In this document: positions 23,527-31,590 of the stretch, one piece after another
Numbering within the stretch: position 1 is the first letter of the stretch
Layout of the letters: each line of letters begins with the position of its first letter
Assembly: GCA_002315685.1 (NCBI GenBank)
Contig: DCHX01000027.1
Span: forward strand, 1-36,510
Direction of reading: 5' to 3'
Length of the DNA stretch: 36,510 bases
Source of the DNA: Ruminococcaceae bacterium UBA1741
GTDB lineage: Bacteria > Bacillota > Clostridia > Oscillospirales > Acutalibacteraceae
Translations under genes and position numbers: made by a program
Notes under the pieces: generated by a model
Told to the model about the DNA's origin: nothing
Seen by the model: only the letters and a program-made list of their open reading frames with translations
Database searches by the model: none

Positions 23527-25562
23527 TGACTGTATTTTATCCTCGACTTGCCTTTGACGGAATAAGAAAAAACAAAAAAATGTATATTCCTTACATTTTG
23601 ACCTGTATTTTGTCCTCGGCAATGTATTACATCCTAAAATATTTATGCTATTCAAAAACGATAAAACAGATACCGAAAACCGAAACGGTTATCTCGGTTA
23701 TAGCATTCGGTTGCTTAGTAATAGCGATTTTCTCGGCAATTTTCCTCTTTTACACAAACTCTTTCTTAATTAAAAGCCGTAAAAAAGAATTCGGACTTTA
23801 TAACATCTTGGGAATGGACAAAACAAAGGTGGGTAGGGTTTTATTCTTCGAAACTCTTTTTGTTGCGGTAATTTCCATATTGTCGGGCATTTTGTTCGGC
23901 ATAATATTCTCGAAGCTTTGTGAGCTTATTTTGCTCAATTTAATAGAAACCGATATTTCCTTTAACCTAACCGTTTCAAGCAAAGCGATTTTTAATACAG
24001 CTACGGTTTTCACGGCAATTTTCTTGGCTCTTTACATTTATTCTTATATCGGTATTCGCATTTCAAAGCCTCTTGAACTTGTAAAAAGCGAAAGCTTCGG
24101 CGAAAAGCCTCCCCGTGCAAACTTTGTGTTCGGCATTTTGGGCTTTGTGCTTTTAGGTGTTGCTTATTATATTGCAATTACAATAAAAAATCCCATCGAG
24201 GCGCTTACTTGGTTTTTTGTTGCGGTAGTTTTGGTAATATTGGGCACCTATTTGGTTTTTGTTGCAGGTTCTGTAATGCTATGCAAAATTTTACAAAAAA
24301 ACAAGAAGTATTATTATAAGAAAAACCATTTCGTTTCGGTTTCGAGTATGACTTACCGTATGAAACGAAACGGTGCAGGTCTTGCCTCAATTTGCGTACT
24401 TCTTACTATGGTGCTTGTTATGATTTCCTCAACAAGCTGTCTCTTTTTCGGCAGAGAAGACGGTCTTCGTTCCCGCTATCCCCGTGATATTGCGGTAAAA
24501 GTCAACTTTGAAAAGCCCGTGCTTTTATCCGACAGTGCGGTAGAAAAGTTGGAAACAGAAGTAAAAAAGGTTTGTAAGGAAAATAACATTGATATTAAAA
24601 AAGCTTGGAATTACCGTGATTCTTCCGTAACCGGCCTTTTAACCGAAGACGGTAAAATCGACATTGACTCATCTCACGCTTCCGTAAAAGATTTCAACAA
24701 ACTGATAACCGTTCATATTATGCCTCTTTCCGACTACCAAAAGATGACAGGCGACAACACAACACTTAGAGAGGGCGAGGCGATAGCCTATGCCACCCTT
24801 AAAACAAAGCTTCCGAACAAAATTACCGTCGGTAATAAAACGGTTAAAATCGTAAAAAGACTAAAAAACCTCGATGTTGAGGGAAGCTCTACCACCGAGG
24901 TTGTGGCAAACTGTTTTATCATAGTACCTAATGTCAATTATTTGGTGGAGAATATATCCTCGTTGCTTGACCCGTTAGGCGAAATTATGGTAGTAAACAG
25001 TTGGTGCTACGGCTTTGACACAACGGCAAACGAAAAAATGCAAATTAAAGCCACAGGTGAAATCGGCGATGTTATGTTAGATGCCACATCCGAGCTAAAC
25101 GCATTTTCATATAGTATTGACTGTTTAAGCTCCGAGCGAAACGATTTTGCGGGTACCTTCGGCGGATTTTTCTTCCTCGGAATTATGTTAAGTGTTCTTT
25201 TCCTCGTAGTAGCGGTAATAATTATCTACTATAAGCAAATTTCGGAGGGCTTTGAGGATGCCTCACGCTTTGACATTATGCAAAAGGTCGGTATGACAAA
25301 GAAAGATATTAAGAAAAGCATAAATTCGCAAATGCTTACCGTTTTCTTCTTACCTATTATATTTGCGGTAGTTCATTTGGCTTTTGCTTTTCCGCTTATA
25401 AGAAAGCTTTTGTTACTCTTCGGGCTTAATAATCTTTCGCTTTTCATATTTACAACCTGTTTAAGCGCCCTCGTTTTCACACTCTTTTATTTAGCGGTTT
25501 ATAAGCTTACCTCTAATCTTTATTTTTCTATTGTGAGCAACAATAAATATCCGTTAGATTAA
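23526..25562 (+). CDS. BceB-like ABC transporter permease
   Basis: 678 aa with the BceB layout: about ten membrane helices and a large extracellular domain between helices 7 and 8 (about residues 308-535), the part that binds peptide and sets specificity. The FtsX-like repeats carry KSRKKEFGLYNILGMDKTKV early and RFDIMQKVGMTKKDIK late. It is the last gene of the operon. Its final 35 bp are shared, on the opposite strand, with the phosphopantetheinyl transferase gene. The peptide detoxified is unknown. Confidence 0.92.
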   Translation: MTVFYPRLAFDGIRKNKKMYIPYILTCILSSAMYYILKYLCYSKTIKQIPKTETVISVIAFGCLVIAIFSAIFLFYTNSFLIKSRKKEFGLYNILGMDKTKVGRVLFFETLFVAVISILSGILFGIIFSKLCELILLNLIETDISFNLTVSSKAIFNTATVFTAIFLALYIYSYIGIRISKPLELVKSESFGEKPPRANFVFGILGFVLLGVAYYIAITIKNPIEALTWFFVAVVLVILGTYLVFVAGSVMLCKILQKNKKYYYKKNHFVSVSSMTYRMKRNGAGLASICVLLTMVLVMISSTSCLFFGREDGLRSRYPRDIAVKVNFEKPVLLSDSAVEKLETEVKKVCKENNIDIKKAWNYRDSSVTGLLTEDGKIDIDSSHASVKDFNKLITVHIMPLSDYQKMTGDNTTLREGEAIAYATLKTKLPNKITVGNKTVKIVKRLKNLDVEGSSTTEVVANCFIIVPNVNYLVENISSLLDPLGEIMVVNSWCYGFDTTANEKMQIKATGEIGDVMLDATSELNAFSYSIDCLSSERNDFAGTFGGFFFLGIMLSVLFLVVAVIIIYYKQISEGFEDASRFDIMQKVGMTKKDIKKSINSQMLTVFFLPIIFAVVHLAFAFPLIRKLLLLFGLNNLSLFIFTTCLSALVFTLFYLAVYKLTSNLYFSIVSNNKYPLD

Positions 25563-26166
25563 CCCTTAAAAACTCAACCCTCATCTTTGAAAAACCGCAA
25601 ACCGAACATTCGTAACCTAAAATATCGCTATATTCATAAAAGTAACAGGCTTTTGTTCCCTTTTGGTCTTTAAGTCCCGATTTTATACCCTTTCCGGTAG
25701 CCTTAACATAGCTTTCCTTTTTTGCCCATAGTTTTGTAAACGCTTTGTTTTTATCGGTTTCTTTTTCAAGCGCCTTTATTTCCCCTTGGTCTAAACATTT
25801 TTTTATCACTTTTTCGTTTATGCTTGTTATCTTTTGAATATCACAGCCGATTTCCTTATCCGAAACACCGCAAATAACATATTCTCCCGAATGGCTTATG
25901 TTAAAATACAACCCGTTCCCCTTTATATACGGCTTTCCGTTTTCATTTTTAACAAATTCCGTTTTGTCGGGATTTATTCCGTTTTGAAAAAGTGCATAAT
26001 TTCTTAAAAGCTCTGCTCCCACCGACAAAAGCTTATCTTCTTTTTTGATAAGCTTGTCGGTTTTTTCTTTTCTTTCCGGCGATAGCTTGTTATAGCCTTT
26101 TTCGTAAATATCATCGCAAAAAAGCGGAGTAATATTCAAAATATATACAAGTGTCGTGTTTTTCAT
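25528..26166 (-). CDS. Sfp-type 4'-phosphopantetheinyl transferase
   Basis: Attaches phosphopantetheine from CoA to carrier proteins. 212 aa. Motifs are FNISHSGEYV, the Mg-binding GCDIQKI (Asp109, with Gln where Sfp has Glu) and KLWAKKESYVKATGKG (Glu151, Lys155). No NRPS, PKS or carrier protein is in the window, so its target is unknown; it may serve the fatty-acid ACP or a distant cluster. Shine-Dalgarno AGGGGAT. It has its own promoter, divergent from the diguanylate cyclase, and its 3' end overlaps bceB by 35 bp tail to tail. Confidence 0.9.
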   Translation of the reverse strand: MKNTTLVYILNITPLFCDDIYEKGYNKLSPERKEKTDKLIKKEDKLLSVGAELLRNYALFQNGINPDKTEFVKNENGKPYIKGNGLYFNISHSGEYVICGVSDKEIGCDIQKITSINEKVIKKCLDQGEIKALEKETDKNKAFTKLWAKKESYVKATGKGIKSGLKDQKGTKACYFYEYSDILGYECSVCGFSKMRVEFLRVNLTDIYCCSQ

Positions 26167-26203
26167 ATTATCCCCTACCTTTGTCTTTTGTTTTATTTAT
26201 ATA

Positions 26204-26232
26204 ATTTTACCATTTTATTTGTATAAAATCAA
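26204..26232 (-). promoter_or_regulatory. Promoter of the phosphopantetheinyl transferase
   Basis: Minus strand: TTGATT (26232-26227), a 17-nt spacer and TAAAAT (26209-26204). Divergent from the cyclase promoter, with the two -35 boxes 24 bp apart. Confidence 0.65.
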
Positions 26233-26256
26233 CATACACAAATTTTACCAAAAATA

Positions 26257-26285
26257 TTGACTTAAACGAAAAAATATTATATACT
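26257..26285 (+). promoter_or_regulatory. Promoter of the c-di-GMP operon
   Basis: TTGACT (26257-26262), a 17-nt spacer and TATACT (26280-26285), followed by a leader of about 40 nt to the cyclase TTG start. Confidence 0.75.
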
Positions 26286-26333
26286 ACTTTATAAGTATAA
26301 GTATAAATTTTGACAGTATTGAAAGGGATTTAC

Positions 26334-27395
26334 TTGTTAAAAGAATATATTTCTCAAAAAACATTACTCTCCGACATAAGCAGTAATAAAAAGTACAGCC
26401 TATATACCTATATTGTTTTGGCTGCCGTTTCGTGTGTTATGACCGTTATGAATGTCATAACTCATAAGGGTACGCTTACTGTTTGTACCGGTGTGTTTAC
26501 CGTTCTTTGCGGACTTAATATACTTTTGGTTTTAGTAGGACCTTTAACCGAGGCTATTGCAAAGGTTTTCTTTGCAATAGAAGTCCTGCTTATGTTCTCT
26601 TTTTTCTTGATTTCGGGAAATCCTGACGGTTTCAGTGCCATTTGGATTTGTATGCTTCCCTCTATCGGTATGTTTTTCTTTAACCGTACACGCGGTTCTG
26701 TCCTTTGCGTTTGTATGTTCGCAATATTGGTTACGGTTTTGTGGACACCCGTGGGTGATTTGGTTTTATTTTATGATTACAATCCTACCTTTAAGATGCG
26801 TTTTCCCGTTCTTTTCGTGGCGTTCCACATTTTAGCGTTTATTTTGGAAACCTTGCGACTTAACGCCTATAAGGAAACCGAGCGTCTTCAAAAGCATTAC
26901 CGTGAGCTTTCTATTCACGATACTCTTACCAAGCTTTATAACCGTCAAGGCTTGTATTCTACCCTCGAAGAAAATGAGGATTATGTTAATGCCGAAAAAA
27001 TCGGTGCTATTATTTTTGATATTGACAACTTTAAGCATATAAACGATACCTTCGGTCATAAAGCCGGAGATAAAGTTCTTATCGCCTTTTCCGAGTTGCT
27101 TGAAAGCTCCTTAAACGGTGTTGTTTGCCGTTGGGGCGGTGAAGAATTTGTGGGCGTTTATAAAAACGGCGATGTTAAAGTAGCCGATATTGAAAACGCC
27201 TTAGCTCAATTTAAGCTGATGGTATTTACTGCTCACGGCGCCGAATTCAGCGTTACGGCGAGTGCGGGTGTATGCGAAAAAGAAAACTACGATATAGAAA
27301 AAGTCGATTTGCTTATTTCAAAAGCCGACAAGGCGCTTTATATTGCCAAAAGCACCGGCAAGGATAAGGTTGTCCTTTTCGAGTTGTCATCATAA
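26334..27395 (+). CDS. Membrane diguanylate cyclase (GGDEF)
   Basis: 353 aa. Six or so hydrophobic segments cover about residues 20-180, followed by a short coil and a GGDEF domain (about 195-350). The active site is intact: GGEEF (268-272), the metal-binding DIDNFKHIND region and SVTASAGVC. The inhibitory I-site (RxxD just before the signature) is absent, with SLNG at that position, so product inhibition is not expected. TTG 26334 is chosen because AAAGGGAT lies at the right distance upstream. It is followed by a weak hairpin (27398-27415) and a c-di-GMP riboswitch leading into a phosphodiesterase. Confidence 0.9.
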   Translation: MLKEYISQKTLLSDISSNKKYSLYTYIVLAAVSCVMTVMNVITHKGTLTVCTGVFTVLCGLNILLVLVGPLTEAIAKVFFAIEVLLMFSFFLISGNPDGFSAIWICMLPSIGMFFFNRTRGSVLCVCMFAILVTVLWTPVGDLVLFYDYNPTFKMRFPVLFVAFHILAFILETLRLNAYKETERLQKHYRELSIHDTLTKLYNRQGLYSTLEENEDYVNAEKIGAIIFDIDNFKHINDTFGHKAGDKVLIAFSELLESSLNGVVCRWGGEEFVGVYKNGDVKVADIENALAQFKLMVFTAHGAEFSVTASAGVCEKENYDIEKVDLLISKADKALYIAKSTGKDKVVLFELSS

Positions 27396-27421
27396 TGTCC
27401 GACGAAAAAATCGGATTTAAT

Positions 27422-27510
27422 ATAAAACATCTTGGCAAACCGTATGAAAGTACGGGACGCAAAACCAGGTGTCTAAGCGATTTGTTCGTATGATAGACCG
27501 GTTGCAACTA
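27422..27510 (+). ncRNA. c-di-GMP-I riboswitch (GEMM-I)
   Basis: The aptamer core is clear: GGCAAACC (27434-27441), a CCGTA/TACGG stem with a GAAA tetraloop (27440-27455), then GGACGCAAA, ACC, CTAAG (27473-27477) in the second arm, and the closing GATAGACCGGTTGC (27492-27505). These follow the order of the class I c-di-GMP aptamer. The 5' strand of the closing P1 stem is not well defined. It precedes a phosphodiesterase gene by about 50 nt. Confidence 0.88.
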
Positions 27511-27540
27511 TTTATTTTAAGGCGGAGCAACCGTTTTATC
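27499..27540 (+). promoter_or_regulatory. Riboswitch expression platform: alternative terminator hairpin
   Basis: CGGTTGC (27499-27505), the 3' edge of the aptamer, can pair with GCAACCG (27527-27533), which is followed by TTTTATC. Forming the aptamer should prevent this hairpin. The U-run is short, so the effect may be partial. Confidence 0.55.
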
Positions 27541-27556
27541 AGAAAGGACTGTTTGT

Positions 27557-29068
27557 GTGAAAAAGAAAATTCTAAACTTCTTAATCTTCCTACTAACCCT
27601 CGTTTCTATTTGTGCTATTTGTCTTATCGCCGTTTTGGATTTTGAGGCAATCAAGTATCCGTTTACCGCTTCAAGCGCCACCCTTAGCGAAGCAAAAACC
27701 GCTTACTTAACTATTGCGGGTTTCCTCGTTTGCTGGGCGATAGCATTTGTTATCCTTGTCAGAGTTCAATCCGAAGGCTCGTTCTTCAAATACAAAATGA
27801 GGGATACTTTTACGGGAATCGGAAACAAAGGCTCTCTCAAAGCCAAGTTTAAGAAGGAAAAAAACAACCCGTATAAGCGCACTATTGCTTATATTTCTTA
27901 CGACTCCGAAAGGATTGTCGAGATACACAATCAAACAATATTCTATAATCTTGAACTTGAAACCGCAAAAATTCTTGAAAAGGCTATTTCCCAAAACGAA
28001 TTTGTCGCAAGACTTTCAAACGGCACTTTCGGGGTGTTTATGCTTTGCAGAGACGGTCTTACCGCTCAACAGCGTACTGACGAAATTCTTTCAGTGCTTA
28101 ACAAGATGCAAAAAAGGGTTTTGTTTGAAAACGACGCTCCTTACAGAGCCGGTATTTTCGTTTCGGACAGTGAAAAAGACTCCTTTAACCGTGCTTACGC
28201 CTCTGCCGTTTTAAGTTATAAATATGCCGAGGAAAACCGTGTTAATTCTATTTTCTTTTCAAGCGATTTGACCGCAAAGGAAGAATCCAAAAAGAACAAA
28301 AAGGCAAAGTTTAATAAGGCTATTGATAACGGCGAGTTCCAAATGTTTATTCAGCTTCTTTACAGTGTCCAAAAGAACTGCTTTGTTTCGGGCGAGGTTC
28401 TTTCCCGTTGGAATAATCCGGTTGAGGGCTTTATTATGCCGACATATTATATCGGCGAAATGCACCGCGTCGGTGTTATCGAAAAATTCGATATGTATAT
28501 GCTCGGCAAGACTTGTGCGCTGTTAGAGAATTGGGCAAAGGATCCTAAATTCAAAGATTTAGTCCTTTCCTGCAACCTTACAAGGCACACGCTTTCTTCC
28601 CCCGATTTTTTTGAAAACTTCAAAAAGATTTTCAAAAAATACAGCTTCGACCACAAGAAATTAACACTTGAAATTACCGAGGACTCGTTGGACGATAACA
28701 AAACCGTTGCTATGGCTAACATTATTTCCTGTAAAGAAAACGGTTTCGGTATTGCGCTTGACGATTTCGGTGCCGGCGTTACCTCCGTTTCGGACATAAG
28801 CGACTACGCTCTTGACGAAATCAAGATTGACCGTGAGTTTATTTTTGCTCTTTCTAACAAAAAGGGCGTTGATGTTCTTAAAGGCTTTATTGATATGGCT
28901 CACCGCCTTAACCTTACGGTTGTTTGTGAGGGTGTCGAAACCGAGAAACAGCGCGACACGGTAATTGAATTAGGCTGCGATATTATTCAGGGTTATTTGT
29001 ATTCCTATGTTTTACCGGTTGAGGAAGCAAAAGAGCTTTACCTCAAATCCGATTTTACTAACCAATAA
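27557..29068 (+). CDS. c-di-GMP phosphodiesterase (degenerate GGDEF plus EAL)
   Basis: 503 aa. Two membrane helices (about 5-27 and 46-67), a degenerate GGDEF domain (about 80-240; NGTFG where GGDEF should be) and an EAL domain (about 255-495). The EAL catalytic set appears complete: EVL (280-282) followed by Arg285, Asn in SCNLTRH, Glu in LEITEDS, Asp402-Asp403 in DDFGAG, Lys in IKIDREF, Glu in VCEGVET and Gln in IIQGYLYS. An active c-di-GMP hydrolase is predicted. GTG start with AAAGGA upstream. It is controlled by the preceding c-di-GMP riboswitch and followed by a STAS gene. Confidence 0.93.
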   Translation: MKKKILNFLIFLLTLVSICAICLIAVLDFEAIKYPFTASSATLSEAKTAYLTIAGFLVCWAIAFVILVRVQSEGSFFKYKMRDTFTGIGNKGSLKAKFKKEKNNPYKRTIAYISYDSERIVEIHNQTIFYNLELETAKILEKAISQNEFVARLSNGTFGVFMLCRDGLTAQQRTDEILSVLNKMQKRVLFENDAPYRAGIFVSDSEKDSFNRAYASAVLSYKYAEENRVNSIFFSSDLTAKEESKKNKKAKFNKAIDNGEFQMFIQLLYSVQKNCFVSGEVLSRWNNPVEGFIMPTYYIGEMHRVGVIEKFDMYMLGKTCALLENWAKDPKFKDLVLSCNLTRHTLSSPDFFENFKKIFKKYSFDHKKLTLEITEDSLDDNKTVAMANIISCKENGFGIALDDFGAGVTSVSDISDYALDEIKIDREFIFALSNKKGVDVLKGFIDMAHRLNLTVVCEGVETEKQRDTVIELGCDIIQGYLYSYVLPVEEAKELYLKSDFTNQ

Positions 29069-29102
29069 TTTTTATTAAATAGATTATATAAGGAGATTTA
29101 TT

Positions 29103-29399
29103 ATGGAAATCAAAAAACAACAAAACGAAGGCTCTCTTACTCTTTCTCTTATAGGAAGACTCGACACCACAACCGCTCCGCAGGTTGAAGAGGTTGTAAA
29201 CAACGATTTGGCTGATGTTACCGAGCTTACCTTTGACTTTGCGGAGCTTGAATACATTTCTTCTGCCGGTCTTCGTGTTTTGCTCGCTGCCCAAAAGAAG
29301 ATGAATGTTCAAGGCTCGATGGTTGTTATGAATGTAAATGACGACATTAACGAGGTTTTTGAAATTACCGGTTTTTCGGACATTCTTACAATAAAATAA
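29103..29399 (+). CDS. STAS-domain protein, anti-sigma-factor antagonist-like (paralogue 2)
   Basis: 98-aa single STAS domain with GRLDTTTAP and the phosphoacceptor loop ISSAGLRVLLA, ending in ITGFSDILTIK. It is a close relative of the protein at 20672-20971, sharing these blocks exactly or nearly so. It has a strong Shine-Dalgarno (AAGGAG) and lies 34 bp after the phosphodiesterase, so it is probably under the same riboswitch. No cognate kinase or phosphatase is nearby. It may carry the c-di-GMP signal to a sigma-factor or partner-switching network, which is inference. Confidence 0.9.
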   Translation: MEIKKQQNEGSLTLSLIGRLDTTTAPQVEEVVNNDLADVTELTFDFAELEYISSAGLRVLLAAQKKMNVQGSMVVMNVNDDINEVFEITGFSDILTIK

Positions 29400-29416
29400 T
29401 CAACCTACATATCTTT

Positions 29417-29457
29417 CCTCTCCGCCGAATAATATTTAGCGGAGGGGATTTTTTTGT
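29417..29457 (+). terminator. Terminator hairpin containing the Shine-Dalgarno of cwlD
   Basis: CCTCTCCGC (29417-29425) pairs with GCGGAGGGG (29439-29447) over 9 bp with one T-G pair, followed by A and seven T. The 3' arm GGAGGGG is also the only good ribosome site for the TTG start at 29454, which lies inside the T-tract. Confidence 0.8.
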
Positions 29458-30224
29458 CTTTTAATAATTTTAATTTCCTTGAAAAGAAAAACCGTTTTTG
29501 TTATAATATTTTCATAAGGATTTGTTTTATTTTTACGGTTTTAGCCGTTTTGTCGCTTTCCCTTATCGCAAACGGCAAAATTTTAAGACCTGTGCTTTCT
29601 TCTTCAAGCTCTGCCGATACTACACCCGTTGTAATAATAGATGCGGGGCACGGCGGGTTTGACGGAGGCGCTGTTGCAAATGACGGCACGAGCGAAAAAA
29701 ATATAAACCTTTCTATTGCGAAAAGTGTTAAAGCTTTTCTTTCTTTTAAGGGAGTTAAGGTTTTAATGACACGGGACTCCGACACGGCATTAAACGACAG
29801 CGAAGATAAAATAAAGACTAAAAAGAAAAGCGATATGCAAAACCGCTTAAAGCTTATGACTGATAATCCCGATGCGCTTTTTGTGAGCATACACCTTAAC
29901 AAGTTTACTACCTCTAATGCAAGCGGTGCTCAAATCTTTTATTCGGGAAATTTAAGCCGGTCGGAAAAGCTCGGCGAAAACATAAGAACCTCTATCGTGT
30001 CTTTGCTTCAAAAGGAAAACAAAAGGACCTTAAAGCTTGCAGGAAAAAACATTTTTCTGCTTAAAAATGCTACTGTTCCTGCGGTAATCGTAGAATGCGG
30101 ATTTTTAAGCAACCAATCAGACCTTGCTCTCCTTAAAACCTATGAATATCAATCAAAGCTTGCTTTTTGCATAAGCGACGGAATAATAAATTATCTTAAA
30201 TGTGGTGAATTAAATGGCTACTAA
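29454..30224 (+). CDS. cwlD: N-acetylmuramoyl-L-alanine amidase, CwlD-like
   Basis: Amidase_3 zinc enzyme. In spore formers CwlD removes the stem peptide as the first step to muramic-delta-lactam in spore cortex. One N-terminal membrane segment (about 17-38) and a catalytic domain from residue 58. Zinc/catalytic residues are His66 (AGHGG), Glu81 (SEKNIN), His147 (SIHLN) and Glu214 (VECGFLSN). No SPOR or cell-wall-binding domain, as in CwlD. 256 aa. The start is TTG 29454 with GGAGGGG 6 nt upstream. It overlaps radA by 11 bp. A vegetative amidase is the alternative. Confidence 0.85.
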   Translation: MSFNNFNFLEKKNRFCYNIFIRICFIFTVLAVLSLSLIANGKILRPVLSSSSSADTTPVVIIDAGHGGFDGGAVANDGTSEKNINLSIAKSVKAFLSFKGVKVLMTRDSDTALNDSEDKIKTKKKSDMQNRLKLMTDNPDALFVSIHLNKFTTSNASGAQIFYSGNLSRSEKLGENIRTSIVSLLQKENKRTLKLAGKNIFLLKNATVPAVIVECGFLSNQSDLALLKTYEYQSKLAFCISDGIINYLKCGELNGY

Positions 30225-31578
30225 ACAAAAGACTGTGTATGTTTGTAACGAGTGCGGATACGAAGCGCCTAAATGGACGGGTTGCTGTCCCTCCTGCCAC
30301 GAGTGGAACACATTAGAGGAGTGTTTGTCCTCCCCTAAAAAGTCCGCCGTTGCTCTTAATAACACTCTTTCGTTTAATGACGCAAAATCGCTTTCGAGCA
30401 TTACCGCTTCGGACGAAGAGCGTTTTGTTTCGGGAATTTCCGAGCTTGACCGAGTTTTAGGCGGAGGCATTGTAAAGGGTAGTGTTGTTTTGCTTTCGGG
30501 CGACCCGGGCATCGGCAAATCGACTATTCTTTTACAGGTTTGCAAAGCCTTTGCGGACAAGCTTAATATTCTTTATGTTTCGGGCGAGGAGTCGCCTAAC
30601 CAAATAAAGCTTCGTGCTTCACGGCTTGGTGTCGAGGGCGAAAATGTAACGGTAATTTCCAAAACCGATACTATGGCTGTTTGCGAATACATAAAATCCG
30701 AAAAACCCGACCTTGTTATGATAGATTCAATTCAAACTATGCAAATCGAGGAAATTTCTTCTTCGGCAGGTAGCATAGTTCAGGTACGAGAATCGACAAA
30801 TATGCTTCTGCGCACGGGCAAACCGCTTGACATACCGATATTTATTGTAGGTCATGTAAACAAGGGCGGAGATATTGCAGGTCCTAAAATTCTTGAACAT
30901 ATTGTTGATACCGTTTTGTATTTTGAGGGCGAGCGAAATCAGTCCTACCGTATTCTCCGTGCTATCAAAAACCGTTTCGGCTCTACTAACGAAATCGGTG
31001 TTTTTGAGATGACCGAAAAGGGACTTGCGGTGGTTGAAAACCCGTCGGCAATGATGCTCTCGGGTAGAATTAACAATGTTTCGGGCGGTTGTATTACCTG
31101 CGTTATCGAGGGCACAAGACCTATTCTTTCGGAAATTCAGGGGCTTGTTACCACAACCGGCTTCGGAAATCCGCGAAGAATGGCAACGGGCTTTGACTTT
31201 AACCGACTCAATATGCTTTTGGCGGTGCTTGAAAAACGGTTAGGCCTTTATTTTTCCAATTTAGACACATATCTTAATGTTGTAGGCGGTATGCGACTTG
31301 ATGAACCCGCTGCCGATTTGGCGGTTTGTATGGGCTTGGTTTCGGGACTTCGCGACATCCCCATCAGCGATAAAATGATAGTTTTCGGCGAAGTAGGTCT
31401 TTCGGGCGAAATAAGAAGTGTTCCGAGAGCCATTGCCCGAATAAACGAGGCAAAATCATTAGGCTTTGATACCTGCGTTCTTCCGAGTAGTTCATACAAA
31501 TCTCTGACCTCCGTTCCAAACGGTATTAAGCTAATCCCCGTAAAAAGCTTAAAGGAAGCGGTTGACCTAATAAGATAA
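30214..31578 (+). CDS. radA: DNA repair protein RadA
   Basis: RadA/Sms is a RecA-like helicase that aids branch migration in recombinational repair. 454 aa: N-terminal C4 zinc finger (Cys11, Cys14, Cys25, Cys28, with WTGCCPSCHEWNT), Walker A GDPGIGKST (96-104), the RadA-specific KNRFGSTNE motif (near 253) and a C-terminal Lon-like domain that includes VGGMRLDEPAADLAV. Starts within the end of cwlD and is closed by a terminator. Complete. Confidence 0.97.
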   Translation: MATKQKTVYVCNECGYEAPKWTGCCPSCHEWNTLEECLSSPKKSAVALNNTLSFNDAKSLSSITASDEERFVSGISELDRVLGGGIVKGSVVLLSGDPGIGKSTILLQVCKAFADKLNILYVSGEESPNQIKLRASRLGVEGENVTVISKTDTMAVCEYIKSEKPDLVMIDSIQTMQIEEISSSAGSIVQVRESTNMLLRTGKPLDIPIFIVGHVNKGGDIAGPKILEHIVDTVLYFEGERNQSYRILRAIKNRFGSTNEIGVFEMTEKGLAVVENPSAMMLSGRINNVSGGCITCVIEGTRPILSEIQGLVTTTGFGNPRRMATGFDFNRLNMLLAVLEKRLGLYFSNLDTYLNVVGGMRLDEPAADLAVCMGLVSGLRDIPISDKMIVFGEVGLSGEIRSVPRAIARINEAKSLGFDTCVLPSSSYKSLTSVPNGIKLIPVKSLKEAVDLIR

Positions 31579-31590
31579 AGATAACAATTT

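Noticed and set aside
27398..27415. TCCGA/TCGGA hairpin after the diguanylate cyclase
   Set aside because: Five-bp stem with only TTT after it; too weak to call a terminator, so readthrough into the riboswitch and phosphodiesterase is assumed.
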